A DNA stretch of 64,000 nucleotides, taken from contig CAIQOO010000175.1 in the NCBI GenBank assembly GCA_903873485.1, forward strand, positions 62,001-126,000, written 5' to 3'. Made by a program: the position numbers and the translations under genes. The notes beneath the pieces are model-generated. The model was not told where the DNA came from, did not search any database, and worked only from the letters and a program-made list of their open reading frames with translations. Position 1 is the stretch's first letter; every line of letters begins with the position of its first letter. This DNA comes from an uncultured beta proteobacterium. Lineage in GTDB: Bacteria > Pseudomonadota > Gammaproteobacteria > Burkholderiales > Burkholderiaceae_C. This document shows positions 15,995 to 25,500 of the stretch, one piece after another.

Positions 15995-18283
15995 ATGAAA
16001 AACCTCGATGCCTTTAAAACCCACGGCGACATCATCTGGAACATTGCCAACCTGCTGCGCGGCCCCTACCGCCCGCCGCAGTACCGAAGGGTGATGATTC
16101 CGCTGACGGTTTTGCGACGCCTGGACTGCGTTTTGGAAGCCTCCAAACAGGCGGTCATCAAGCATCACAAACAACTCAAAGAACAAACCGACAAGGACGG
16201 CAAGACCAAGTACCAGGTGGAAGCCATCGAAAAAATGGTCAACCACCAATTTGGCCTGTCGTTCTACAACACCAGCGAATTCACCTTTGAATCCCTGCTG
16301 GGTGACCCCGACAAACTGGCCGCCAACCTGGCCAACTACATGGCGGGTTTCTCCAGCCGTGCCCGCAAGATCATCGAAAAATTCAAGTTTGACGAAGAGA
16401 TTGAAAAACTCGATGAAGCCAACCGCCTGTTTGACGTGGTCAAGCAAATCGCTGCCGTCGATCTGCACCCCAAGACCATCCCCAATATCGCCATGGGCTA
16501 TTTGTTTGAAGACCTAGTGCGCCGCTTTAACGAGCAGGCCAATGAAGAGGCGGGCGACCACTTCACCCCGCGTGAAGTCATCAAACTCATGGTCAACCTG
16601 CTGTTCACCCATGATGACCTGGTCTATCGCAAAGCCAAACTCATCAAGATTTACGACCCGACCTGCGGCACCGGCGGCATGTTGTCAGAGTCTGAAAAGG
16701 TCATCAAAGACCCGGAAACCGGCCTGAACCCCAGTGCCGATGTGCGCCTGTTCGGTCAGGAATACAACCCCGAGTCCTTCGCCATTTGCGGCTCAGACCT
16801 GATGATCAAGGGCGAAGAAGTGCAAAACATCGTCTTTGGCGACACGCTGGGCACCGGCAAGATCAAGGATGGCGTGGCCGATGGCGACGGCCACCCCGGC
16901 GAGCGTTTTCACTTCATGCTGGCGAATCCACCGTTTGGCGTGGAATGGAAACCCGAAAAAGACTTTGTCACCAAAGAGCATGACACTTTTGGTTTCAAGG
17001 GCCGTTTTGGCCCTGGCCTGCCGCGCATCAATGACGGTGCGCTGTTGTTTTTGCTGCACATGATGTCAAAAATGCAGCCTGCACTCCGGCAAGGCGGCGA
17101 AGGCTCGCGCATCGCCATTGTCTTCAACGGCTCGCCATTGTTCACCGGCGATGCTGGCAGTGGCGAGAGCAACATCCGCCGCTGGATCATCGAGCACGAC
17201 ATGCTCGAAGCAGTCATCGGCCTACCCGACCAGTTGTTTTACAACACCGGCATTTACACATACGTTTGGATCGTGACCAACCGCAAGACTGCCCAGCGCG
17301 CTGGCAAAGTGCAGCTCATTAACGGATGCGACTTTGCCTGGAAGATGAAGAAAAGCCTGGGCGACAAGCGCAAACGCATGGGCGACGGCACGGACGGCAC
17401 CCCCGACCACATTGCTGCCATTACTCGCCTGTATGGCGACTTTGGCCATGAGGTGCGCCAAACCGTGGCCGACATTCAAACCAACATCGACCCCAAGCGC
17501 GATCAAACCAAGCGCCTGCTTGTCAGCAAGGTGTTTGACAACCAGGATTTCGGTTTTCTCAAGATCACCGTGGAACGCCCGCTGCGGCTGAATTTCTGCG
17601 TTACCCCCGAGCGCATCACCCGCGTGCAGGTCACCGGAGCGTTTGCTGACCTGGTGCTGTCGCGCAAACGCAAGGACAAGGCCCGGGTCAAGGAAGAAAT
17701 CCTGCTGGGGGAAGCAGCTCAAGCCGCCATTCTGGAGGTACTCAAAGCCATGTTGCCAGGTTTTGCCCATGGCGAACTCGTCAAAGATCGCAGCGTTTTT
17801 GAGTTGCAACTAACAAAAGCCTTTGCCACCGCAGGTATCGACCTCGATGCCAAGCTGAAAACCGCTTTGCTTTGCGCCGGTGCCCTGGGTGAAAAAGACC
17901 CCAGCGCCGAAGTCTGCTGGAACAAAAAGGGCGAGTCTGAGCCCGACCCCGACCTGCGCGACACTGAAAACGTGCCGCTGCCGCCCGGCATTGCCCTGCC
18001 CCTGCCGCTGGACTATGAAGGCAAAAAGAACAAGGGCAAGATCGATATTGACCCGCTATTGGCCCTGGTGGAAAACCATTGCGAAGCCTATCTGGCCGCT
18101 GAAGTGCTGCCCTACCGGGCTGATGCCTGGATAGACCACAGCAAAACCAAGGTAGGTTACGAGATACCGTTTAACCGCCACTTTTACGAATATCAGCCAC
18201 CCCGCCCGCTGGAAACGATTGAAGCCGACATCCTGGCGCTGGAAAAAGACATCATGGCGATGCTGAAGGACGTGACAGCATGA
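15995..18283 (+). CDS. hsdM: Type I restriction-modification system, methyltransferase subunit HsdM
   Basis: The modification subunit N6-methylates adenine in the sequence chosen by HsdS. The product has 762 residues, clearly longer than E. coli HsdM (about 530) because of an extended C-terminal part. An HsdM N-terminal helical domain (ILWNIANLLRG-like start, PLTVLRRLDCVLE) precedes the SAM motif DPTCGTGG at 221-228 and the catalytic NPPF at 311-314. Its TGA overlaps the ATG of the following rhuM remnant by four bases. Order hsdM, rhuM remnant, hsdS, ATPase, hsdR, all co-directional, marks a type I operon with extra genes. Confidence 0.95.
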   Translation: MKNLDAFKTHGDIIWNIANLLRGPYRPPQYRRVMIPLTVLRRLDCVLEASKQAVIKHHKQLKEQTDKDGKTKYQVEAIEKMVNHQFGLSFYNTSEFTFESLLGDPDKLAANLANYMAGFSSRARKIIEKFKFDEEIEKLDEANRLFDVVKQIAAVDLHPKTIPNIAMGYLFEDLVRRFNEQANEEAGDHFTPREVIKLMVNLLFTHDDLVYRKAKLIKIYDPTCGTGGMLSESEKVIKDPETGLNPSADVRLFGQEYNPESFAICGSDLMIKGEEVQNIVFGDTLGTGKIKDGVADGDGHPGERFHFMLANPPFGVEWKPEKDFVTKEHDTFGFKGRFGPGLPRINDGALLFLLHMMSKMQPALRQGGEGSRIAIVFNGSPLFTGDAGSGESNIRRWIIEHDMLEAVIGLPDQLFYNTGIYTYVWIVTNRKTAQRAGKVQLINGCDFAWKMKKSLGDKRKRMGDGTDGTPDHIAAITRLYGDFGHEVRQTVADIQTNIDPKRDQTKRLLVSKVFDNQDFGFLKITVERPLRLNFCVTPERITRVQVTGAFADLVLSRKRKDKARVKEEILLGEAAQAAILEVLKAMLPGFAHGELVKDRSVFELQLTKAFATAGIDLDAKLKTALLCAGALGEKDPSAEVCWNKKGESEPDPDLRDTENVPLPPGIALPLPLDYEGKKNKGKIDIDPLLALVENHCEAYLAAEVLPYRADAWIDHSKTKVGYEIPFNRHFYEYQPPRPLETIEADILALEKDIMAMLKDVTA

Positions 18284-18573
18284 GCAACCCACTTCAACCC
18301 GCCTTGCCGGACGGCGAATTTATTCTTTACCAAACCGAGGATGGCCGCACCCGGTTGGAAGTTCGCTTTCAGGGAAACAACGTCTGGTTGTCACTCAATC
18401 AACTGGCTGACCTGTTTCAGCGTGACAAGTCTGTGATCTCCCGCCATATCAAAAACGCGTTTGAAGAAGGTGAGTTGCAGCAAGCTCGAACTGTTGCGAA
18501 ATCTGCAACAGTTCAAAGCGAGGGGGGCAAGCAGGTCACGCGATTCATCGAGTTCTATAACCTCGATGTCATC

Positions 18574-18669
18574 TATCGTGATTCCAGCGAGGCCGACTAT
18601 CGTCATTCCCGCGAACCCAATCATCGTCATTCCAGCGAACCCAACTATCGTCATTCCCGCGAAGGCGGG
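18574..18669 (+). repeat. 24-bp tandem array (4 units) left of the GIY-YIG gene
   Basis: Units begin at 18574, 18598, 18622 and 18646, each built on TATCGTCATTCCCGCGAACC with small changes. The first unit starts exactly where RhuM similarity stops. The last unit runs into a palindromic repeat arm. Confidence 0.85.
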
Positions 18670-18675
18670 AATCCA
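18650..18675 (+). repeat. Palindromic repeat arm, left side
   Basis: A 26-bp GTCATTCCCGCGAA..GCGGGAATCCA arm, itself an imperfect hairpin (TTCCCGC/GCGGGAA). It is the widespread REP-like repeat whose translation gives IVIPAKAGIQ. The arm right of the GIY-YIG gene at 19119-19144 differs at only two positions. Confidence 0.8.
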
Positions 18676-18691
18676 GCCGCGACTCCAACCC

Positions 18692-18982
18692 ATGAAGCAC
18701 CCTGTCGTTTACATCCTTGCAAGCCAGCGAAATGGCACCTTATATATCGGTGTCACCAGCGACATCGTCAAGCGTATTTGGGAGCACAAAAACGATGTTG
18801 TCGAAAGCTTCACCCAAAAATACAAAGTCCATCAACTGGTCTACTTCGAGCAATACACAGACATGCTTGCCGCGATCACGCGCGAAAAACAGCTCAAAAA
18901 ATGGAATCGTTCATGGAAATTGGCGTTGATCGAAAGGACCAACCCCGAGTGGCGCGATCTTTGGAGCGACATTGCGGGCTGA
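18692..18982 (+). CDS. Small GIY-YIG endonuclease-family protein
   Basis: A 96-residue single-domain GIY-YIG protein. The signature is VYI at residues 6-8 and YIG at 18-20, with the expected Arg-28, Glu-31 and metal-binding Glu-65 (REKQLKKW), so the active site looks intact. The C-terminal ERTNPEWRDLW is typical of the small stand-alone group found in many betaproteobacteria. The frame is open further upstream through the tandem repeats, but the ATG at 18692 fits the domain start. It lies inside the broken rhuM gene in a different frame and is flanked on both sides by tandem arrays ending in near-identical palindromic arms. Function unknown; an association with the repeats is inferred from position. 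Confidence 0.88.
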   Translation: MKHPVVYILASQRNGTLYIGVTSDIVKRIWEHKNDVVESFTQKYKVHQLVYFEQYTDMLAAITREKQLKKWNRSWKLALIERTNPEWRDLWSDIAG

Positions 18983-19031
18983 GTCTTCGGTGCTGCACAT
19001 TGTCCACAAGCTTATTTCAGCCAAGTCAAAG

Positions 19032-19130
19032 CTCGCGAAGATTCCCGCAACGCAAAAACCTGTTGTTGCTCCCGTCGCGCAAAAACCCGTTGTCATCCCC
19101 GTTGCTGGAAAACCTGTTGTCATTCTCGCG
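19032..19130 (+). repeat. 27-bp tandem array right of the GIY-YIG gene
   Basis: Degenerate 27-bp units begin at 19032, 19059, 19086 and 19113 with the core CCTGTTGTCATTCCCG-like followed by CGCAAAAA. As on the left flank, the last unit merges with a palindromic arm. Confidence 0.75.
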
Positions 19131-19178
19131 AATGCGGGAATCCAGAACTGCATGGATTCCCGCATTCGCGGGAATGAC
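19119..19178. repeat. Full inverted repeat, right side of the cassette
   Basis: Two 26-bp arms (19119-19144 and 19153-19178) are reverse complements with one mismatch, separated by the 8-bp spacer GAACTGCA. The left arm matches the single arm at 18650-18675. The transcript would form a strong hairpin just before the RhuM C-terminal remnant. Confidence 0.9.
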
Positions 19179-19370
19179 GGGGGTAACGGTGTACCACGCT
19201 GGCCACGTCTCTGCGGCCCACGCCAAAGTCAAAGCCGAACTGGAATACGCCAACTATCGCAAGCAACAAGACTTGCTGCCGTGTGCGGTGGATGCGGACT
19301 TTGAACGGGTGGCGAACGAGTTGAAAGCTTTGCCGCCATTGAAGCGGGTGACACGAAAAGGGAGTGGGAA

Positions 19371-20714
19371 GTGAACAACCAGGCGGCTTCCGGCACCAGC
19401 GAAGCAAATACACCGCATGAGTCAGATATGCCAACGGGCTGGATCGTTCGTCGCTTGAAATTTCTGGCCACCTGTAACGACGAAGCGCTACCGGAAACAA
19501 CCGACCCCGAATTTGAAATGGAGTATGTGGATATTTCCAGCGTCAATCTCATAGACGGGATTACCAACATTGAAACGCTGACCTTCGAGAAAGCACCTTC
19601 CCGTGCCAGACGAGTCGTAAAAGACGGTGACACCATCGTTTCCACGGTGCGAACCTATCTGAAAGCAATCGCGCCCATTGAGTTGCCGCCAAGGAACATG
19701 GTTGTTTCGACGGGCTTTGCTGTGATTCGGGCGCTTGAATTCATGGATAGCAAATACTTGGGGTACGCACTTCAAAATGTTGCGTTCATTGATGCAGTGG
19801 TCGCCAATTCAACCGGTGTCAGCTATCCCGCAATCAATCCGACAGCACTGGTTTGTTTATCCATGTCGTACCCCGAAGACAAGGCAACACAGCAGCAAGT
19901 CGCAGCCTTCCTGGACTGGAAAACCAGCCAGATCGACGCGCTGATCGCCAAGAAACAAGAGTTGCTGCAAAAGCTCAAAGAAAAGCGCCTGGCCGTCATC
20001 ACCCAAGCCGTTACCAAGGGCCTCAATCCTGATGCGCCGATGCTTGATTCCGGCATCGCTTGGATAGGTAAAGTGCCAGAACATTGGATCGTCAAGCGTC
20101 TGAAGTTCATCGCACGAATTGGTAATGGCTCCACGCCCAACAGAGAAGATTCTTCGTATTGGGACGCTGGCAATTACCCATGGCTCAACAGCTCGGTCGT
20201 AAATCAAGAATCTGTGACCGAAGCCGACCAGTTTGTTACGCCGCTTGCGTTGTCAGAATGTCACTTGCCACGTATCGCCCCGCCAGCCGTGCTGGTTGGT
20301 ATCACGGGGCAAGGCAAGACGCGGGGAATGGCCACCACACTATTGTTTGAAGCCACTATCAACCAACATCTGGCCTACGTTAAACCCGACGGATCAAAAG
20401 CTGTGGTTGGCTTTCTTCGGCGTGTGTTTGATATGGCTTACTCGCATTTGCGCAGTGAAAGCGAGAACGGCGGAAGCACCAAGGGGGCAATCACTTGCGA
20501 GCAGATTGCAGAATTACCTGTGCCTATTCCTCCAATAGCGGAGCAAACCGCCATTACAGCCTCTGTTGATCAAGCCATAGTCAGAATCGACCGCATGGCA
20601 GATAACGCCCAGTCCGCCATCACCCGCCTCACCGAATACCGCACCGCCCTGATCACCGCAGCCACCACCGGCAAAATCGACGTGCGCCAAGTCAAAATTC
20701 CCGCTTCCTCCTGA
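19371..20714 (+). CDS. hsdS: Type I restriction-modification system, specificity subunit HsdS
   Basis: The DNA-recognition subunit that directs HsdM and HsdR. The product has 447 residues with two target-recognition domains: the first introduced by GWIVRRLKFLATCN, the second by KVPEHWIVKRLKFIARIGNG. They are separated by the central conserved helix (KTSQIDALIAKKQELLQKLK) and the second is followed by the distal conserved helix (DQAIVRIDRMADNAQSAITR). It starts with GTG that overlaps the stop of the rhuM remnant, implying translation coupled to the preceding frame. The recognition sequence cannot be predicted from reading. Confidence 0.95.
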   Translation: MNNQAASGTSEANTPHESDMPTGWIVRRLKFLATCNDEALPETTDPEFEMEYVDISSVNLIDGITNIETLTFEKAPSRARRVVKDGDTIVSTVRTYLKAIAPIELPPRNMVVSTGFAVIRALEFMDSKYLGYALQNVAFIDAVVANSTGVSYPAINPTALVCLSMSYPEDKATQQQVAAFLDWKTSQIDALIAKKQELLQKLKEKRLAVITQAVTKGLNPDAPMLDSGIAWIGKVPEHWIVKRLKFIARIGNGSTPNREDSSYWDAGNYPWLNSSVVNQESVTEADQFVTPLALSECHLPRIAPPAVLVGITGQGKTRGMATTLLFEATINQHLAYVKPDGSKAVVGFLRRVFDMAYSHLRSESENGGSTKGAITCEQIAELPVPIPPIAEQTAITASVDQAIVRIDRMADNAQSAITRLTEYRTALITAATTGKIDVRQVKIPASS

Positions 20715-20728
20715 CGGAACCTCAAGCC

Positions 20729-22540
20729 ATGCGCCTGCTGCACTATCTGGAAATAGAGAACTTCAAATGCTTTGGCGACAGGCAGCGCATTGAACTTGAT
20801 CACCCCGCCGTGCTGATTGGCCCCAATAACTGCGGCAAAACCAGCGCCATTCAGGCGCTGGCGCTGTGGTCGCAGGCGGTCAAGACCTGGTATGACGTAC
20901 GCCGGGACTCCAACGCCAAAGAGCGCACCGCCACGGCACTGAACCGGCTCAACATAGTGGCGGTGCCGGTGCGGCGCACCCGATTTTTCTGGCACAACAC
21001 GAATGTGCGTGCAGGCACCAAAGACATTGCGCTCACCCTCACCGTCGGTATTGAATTCCGGGGGCAGCTTATCGCCTTGCCGATGCGCTTTACCAACAAG
21101 GGCGATGAATTGGTCTATTGCAAACCCGATGATGCGGTGGTGGCCAATCTGGAGTTTTTGCAGTACGCGGCACTGATCAACGTGGCGTTGCTCTACCCGA
21201 TGTCTGGGCTGGAAACCGAAGAGCCGATTTTGCAGCCTGGCCGCATTGATGTCTTGCTGGGCCATGGCCAGACGGCACAGGTGCTGCGCAACCTGTGTCT
21301 GATGGTGGCCAAAGACAACCCCGATGACTGGAAACGCATCGTGGCGCTGATGCGTCGGCTGTTCGATGTGACCCTGGATACGCCACAGGAAACCACCCGT
21401 GGCGCGATCGAGTTGCGCTACAAGCAGCCTGGCGTGCGGGATGCCCTGGACGTGTCTTCCAGCGGGCGCGGCTTTCAGCAAATGCTGCTGATTTTTGCCT
21501 ATCTGTACTCCCACAAGCGCAGTGTGCTGCTGGTGGACGAGCCAGATGCGCACCTGGAAATCCTGCGGCAAAAGCAGGTCTATGTGCTGCTGCGCGACAT
21601 TGCGGCAGACAACCAGTCGCAGGTAGTGATGGTGACGCACTCCGAGGTGATTCTGGAAGAGGCGCTGGACTACAACCTGACCTTGCTGATGGATGGCAAG
21701 GCGGACGATCTGGCGCGCAAGACCGACATTCGCAACAGCCTGAAGCACTTTGGCACCGACCATTACATCAAGGCCCGCGAGCGCGGGTATGTGCTGTATG
21801 TCGAGGGCGGCACCGATGTGGACATGCTGCGCGCCCTGGCCGAGCGGCTCAAACACCCGGTAGCTGCGCTTTGGGATGAACGCATCAATTCGTTCTATGT
21901 GCAAAACAATTACCCCGACAAGTCGCTCGATAGCGAACTGGAGCGGGTCGAAGGCGGCTTTGGCGTGACACCACGCGATCACTTCAAGGGCCTGAGCAGC
22001 TTGCTGCCACAACTCAAAGGCCTGGCGCTGCTGGACAACGATGGGCGCAACCGACAGGGTGCGATGGAAGGCAATTTGCAGTTGGCGTACTGGAAACGTT
22101 ACGAGGCTGAAAATTACTTTGTCACCCCCACTGTCTTGCGGCGCTACGCTGTAGAGCACTTTGCCGAAATCGAATTGTTTGGCGGCTTTCCAACGGAAAT
22201 TGACAACGTGCTGGATGCCTTGCTGCTTGAGCAGGTGTTTGACGGTACACAGGCAGACTTTGCGGCCTGGAAGCAGTCGCCGCCAGAAGTGGTGCGCATC
22301 GTCTGGGAGGCCAAGACACAGCGCCTCAAACTCAGCACATTGGCCGAAGAGTTCTTCAGGCGCTTAAGCAGCCGCGTGGGTGGCGGCATGCTCCTCAAGA
22401 AAGGCCAGTTGCACCGTTTGGTAGCCGTGGTTGAACCCAAATCCATTCCGGCAGAAGTCAGCGAAAAGCTGGATTTGCTGCATCAGCTTTTCAAATCAGC
22501 GGCGCTGCCTTCGGAAGTTTTTGAGCCGACTTCAGCCTGA
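20729..22540 (+). CDS. OLD-like AAA ATPase with C-terminal TOPRIM domain
   Basis: A 603-residue protein. An ABC-type ATPase domain comes first, with Walker A GPNNCGKT at 31-38, a signature-like SSGRGFQQML, Walker B LLVDEPDAHLE with Asp-270/Glu-271, and a switch His in MVTHSE. A TOPRIM-type nuclease domain follows, with Glu-359 (YVEGGTD) and the DND pair Asp-436/Asp-438. This is the OLD-family layout: ATPase plus metal-dependent nuclease. It lies 14 bp after hsdS and 40 bp before hsdR, so it is co-transcribed with the restriction genes. Extra ATPase genes inside hsd operons (rlo-type) are known, and several take part in phage defence. A defence role here is inferred. Confidence 0.85.
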   Translation: MRLLHYLEIENFKCFGDRQRIELDHPAVLIGPNNCGKTSAIQALALWSQAVKTWYDVRRDSNAKERTATALNRLNIVAVPVRRTRFFWHNTNVRAGTKDIALTLTVGIEFRGQLIALPMRFTNKGDELVYCKPDDAVVANLEFLQYAALINVALLYPMSGLETEEPILQPGRIDVLLGHGQTAQVLRNLCLMVAKDNPDDWKRIVALMRRLFDVTLDTPQETTRGAIELRYKQPGVRDALDVSSSGRGFQQMLLIFAYLYSHKRSVLLVDEPDAHLEILRQKQVYVLLRDIAADNQSQVVMVTHSEVILEEALDYNLTLLMDGKADDLARKTDIRNSLKHFGTDHYIKARERGYVLYVEGGTDVDMLRALAERLKHPVAALWDERINSFYVQNNYPDKSLDSELERVEGGFGVTPRDHFKGLSSLLPQLKGLALLDNDGRNRQGAMEGNLQLAYWKRYEAENYFVTPTVLRRYAVEHFAEIELFGGFPTEIDNVLDALLLEQVFDGTQADFAAWKQSPPEVVRIVWEAKTQRLKLSTLAEEFFRRLSSRVGGGMLLKKGQLHRLVAVVEPKSIPAEVSEKLDLLHQLFKSAALPSEVFEPTSA

Positions 22541-22580
22541 CAAAACCGCAGGTGAACTTCTCTTCAAGCATGAATTCAAT

Positions 22581-25500
22581 ATGAAAAAACACACCGAAGC
22601 CCGGCTGGAAGATGCCATTGTCGATAGCCTGACCAGCCAGGGCGGCTTTGTGTTTGTGGACTACCACTCGGGTGCTGCCGCTGGCCGCTATGACAAGGCG
22701 CGGGCGCTGGACCCGGCACTGGTGTTGGGTTTTATCCAGGCTACCCAGCCCAAGCTATGGCAAAGCCTGCACGCCATTCATAAGGACGAAACGGCCAAAG
22801 TGGTGCTGGATCATTTGGTCAAAGAACTCGACACCAAGGGCATGCTCAAGGTGTTGCGCCAGGGCTTCAAGTGTTATGGCAAAAAGCTGCGCGTGGCAGT
22901 GTTTGCGCCCAACAACGCGCTAAACCCCGACACGCTGGCGCTGTATGCGCAGAATGTGCTGAGCGTGACGCGCCAGCTTTTTTACAGCGAAGCGCACAGC
23001 AAATCGCTGGATTTGATGCTGTTTTTGAACGGCCTGCCGATTGTTTCGGCAGAGCTGAAAAACCCGCTGTCAGGCCAGACGGTGGAAGATGCCAAGAAGC
23101 AATACAAACGCGACCGCGACCCGCGTGAACTGTTGTTTGAGTTCAAAAAGCGCACGCTGGTGCATTTTGCGGTGGATCAGGATCAGGTCTTTATGGCTAC
23201 CCGCCTGAGTGGCGACAAAACCCACTTTTTGCCGTTCAACCTCGGCGACCACGGCCACGCGGGCAATCCGCCTGCCGCAGATGGCGGCTACCGCACCGCC
23301 TACCTGTGGCGCGAGGTGTGGCAGCGCAGCAGCCTGCTCGACATCGTGGGCCGCTTCATGCACTTGCAGGAAGCTGAAAAACGCATCCTGACCGACACCG
23401 GCATCAAGAAAATCACCACTGAGACGATGATCTTCCCGCGCTACCACCAACTGGATGCGGTGCGGCAACTGGTGGCACACGCCCAGGCGCATGGGCCGGG
23501 GCGCAATTACTTGGTGCAGCATTCGGCAGGCTCTGGCAAGTCCAATTCAATTGCCTGGCTGGCACACCGCTTGAGCAGCCTGCACGATGCGCAAAACCAC
23601 AAGGTGTTTGACTCGGTGATTGTGGTCACCGACCGGCAGGTGCTCGACACCCAGTTGCAAGACACTATTTACCAGTTTGAGCACAAACAGGGCGTGGTGC
23701 AAAAGATTGACGAAGACACGCGTCAACTGGCCCAGGCGCTGGCCGGGGGTACTCCCATCATCATCACCACGCTGCAAAAGTTTCCGTTCATCGCCGAAAC
23801 GCTGGACAAGCTGCGCAAAGAGAACCACCCCGGCATCACCATCGACACCCAGGACAAGCAGTTTGCGGTGATCGTGGACGAGGCGCACAGCTCGCAGTCG
23901 GGTGAAAACGCCATGGAACTCAAAGGCGTGCTCAACGCCCACCGCATTGAAGAAGCTGCCATCAACCACCTTTTGGAACAGGGGCTGAACCGGGATGACG
24001 ACACGGATGATGCCGACCAACTGGCAGGCGTGGTGCGCGAGATGATTAAGCGCGGCAAGCAAGACAACCTGAGCTTTTTTGCCTTTACCGCCACGCCCAA
24101 GTACAAGACCAAAAAGGTGTTTGACGAACCCGGCCCCGGCGGCGATGCCCCTTTTCACCTGTACACCATGCGCCAGGCGATTGCGGAAAAGTTCATTCTG
24201 GACGTGCTGAAAAACTACATCACCTACGAGGCCTACTTTCGGCTGGTGCAGGTGGGTGACGATGACCCGCATGTAGAACGTAAAAAAGCGGCCCGCGCAT
24301 TGGCGCACACGCTCACCTTTCATGAGGTCAACCTGCGCAGCAAGTCCGAAGTGATGGTGGAGCACTTTTGCACCCATGTACGCCACAGGATCGGTGGCCG
24401 AGCCAAAGCCATGGTAGTCACCGAAGGTCGCCTGCACGCGGTGCGTTACAAACAAACTTTTGATGCCTACATTGCCGAGAAGGGCTACACCGACATTAAA
24501 ACCCTGGTGGCGTTTTCAGGCACAGTAGAAGACCCGCGCTTGCCGGGCAAGAGTCTGACCGAAGTGGGCATGAACGGCGGCATCAAGGAAAAAGAGCTGC
24601 CCGAAAAGTTTGAAAGCAATGAATACCAGGTGCTGCTGGTGGCCGAAAAATACCAGACCGGGTTTGACCAACCTCTGTTGCACACCATGTATGTGGACAA
24701 AAAACTGACCGGTTTGCAAGCGGTGCAGACCTTGTCGCGCCTGAACCGCAGTTGCATCGGCAAGGAAGACACGTTCATCCTGGACTTTCGCAACACGCCA
24801 GAAGAAATTTTCAAGGCCTTCAAGCCCTACTATGAAGACACGCCCACCGAGCCGCTGACCGATGCGCAGCACCTGTACCGTCTGCACCACCAGATTGAAG
24901 AAACCGGGCTGATCTTTGACGAAGAGGTGAAGGCATTTTGCTTGGTGTATTTCAAACCTGTTCGCAAACAATCCGTCAGTGACCATGCGGCCATGAACGG
25001 CGTGCTGGACCAGGCTGTGGACCGGTTCAAGGAGCAGGATGAAGAAAAGTGCGAAGAGGTCAAAGCGCTGCTGGTGAACTTTCGCAACCTATACGCCTTT
25101 ATGTCGCAGGTGATTCCGTACCAGGATTCAGACCTGGAGCGGCTCTACACCTACCTGCGCTTTTTGCTGACCAAGCTGCCCCGGCGCGAGGGCGGTGGCG
25201 TGGTGCAACTCGATGATGAGGTGGAACTACAGTACTACCGCCTGCAAAAAATTGGTGAGGGCCGCATTGACTTGACTGGCGGCGAAAGCAGAGCCCTCAA
25301 AGGCCCTGGCGATGTGGGCACCGGGCAAGAAGATCAACCCATTCGCTTGTCGGAACTGATTGACTTGCTCAATGAGCGTTTTGGCACGGACTTTACGCAG
25401 GCCGACCAGTTGTTTTTTGACCAGATTCAGGAACAAGCCATTGAAAGCGATGCGCTCAAGCAAGCGGCAGAGACCAACTCAAAAGATGACTTCCGTTATG

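Larger units (their letters stand above)
18280..19374 (+). pseudogene. Broken rhuM-family gene carrying an inserted GIY-YIG/repeat cassette
   Basis: The first about 98 residues are a clear RhuM-family N-terminus (LEVRFQGNNVWLSLNQLADL, DKSVISRHIKNAFEEGEL, RFIEFYNLDVI). The last about 60 (HAGHVSAAHAKVKAELEYAN and on) resemble the RhuM C-terminus. The roughly 180 residues expected between them are gone. In their place lies about 600 bp with a 24-bp tandem array, a GIY-YIG gene in another frame, a 27-bp tandem array and a palindrome. The whole 364-codon frame nevertheless remains open and ends at the hsdS start (GTGA overlap). RhuM genes often occur in type I loci; their function is unclear. The encoded fusion is unlikely to act as RhuM. 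Confidence 0.8.

Noticed and set aside
18574-18669. The tandem arrays flanking the GIY-YIG gene considered as a CRISPR array.
   Set aside because: Units are contiguous 24- or 27-bp tandem repeats without unique spacers, and no cas genes are present.
18461-18691. Upstream extension of the GIY-YIG frame through the 24-bp array.
   Set aside because: It translates rhuM antiframe and repeat DNA (IVIPANP repeats). The domain begins at the ATG at 18692.
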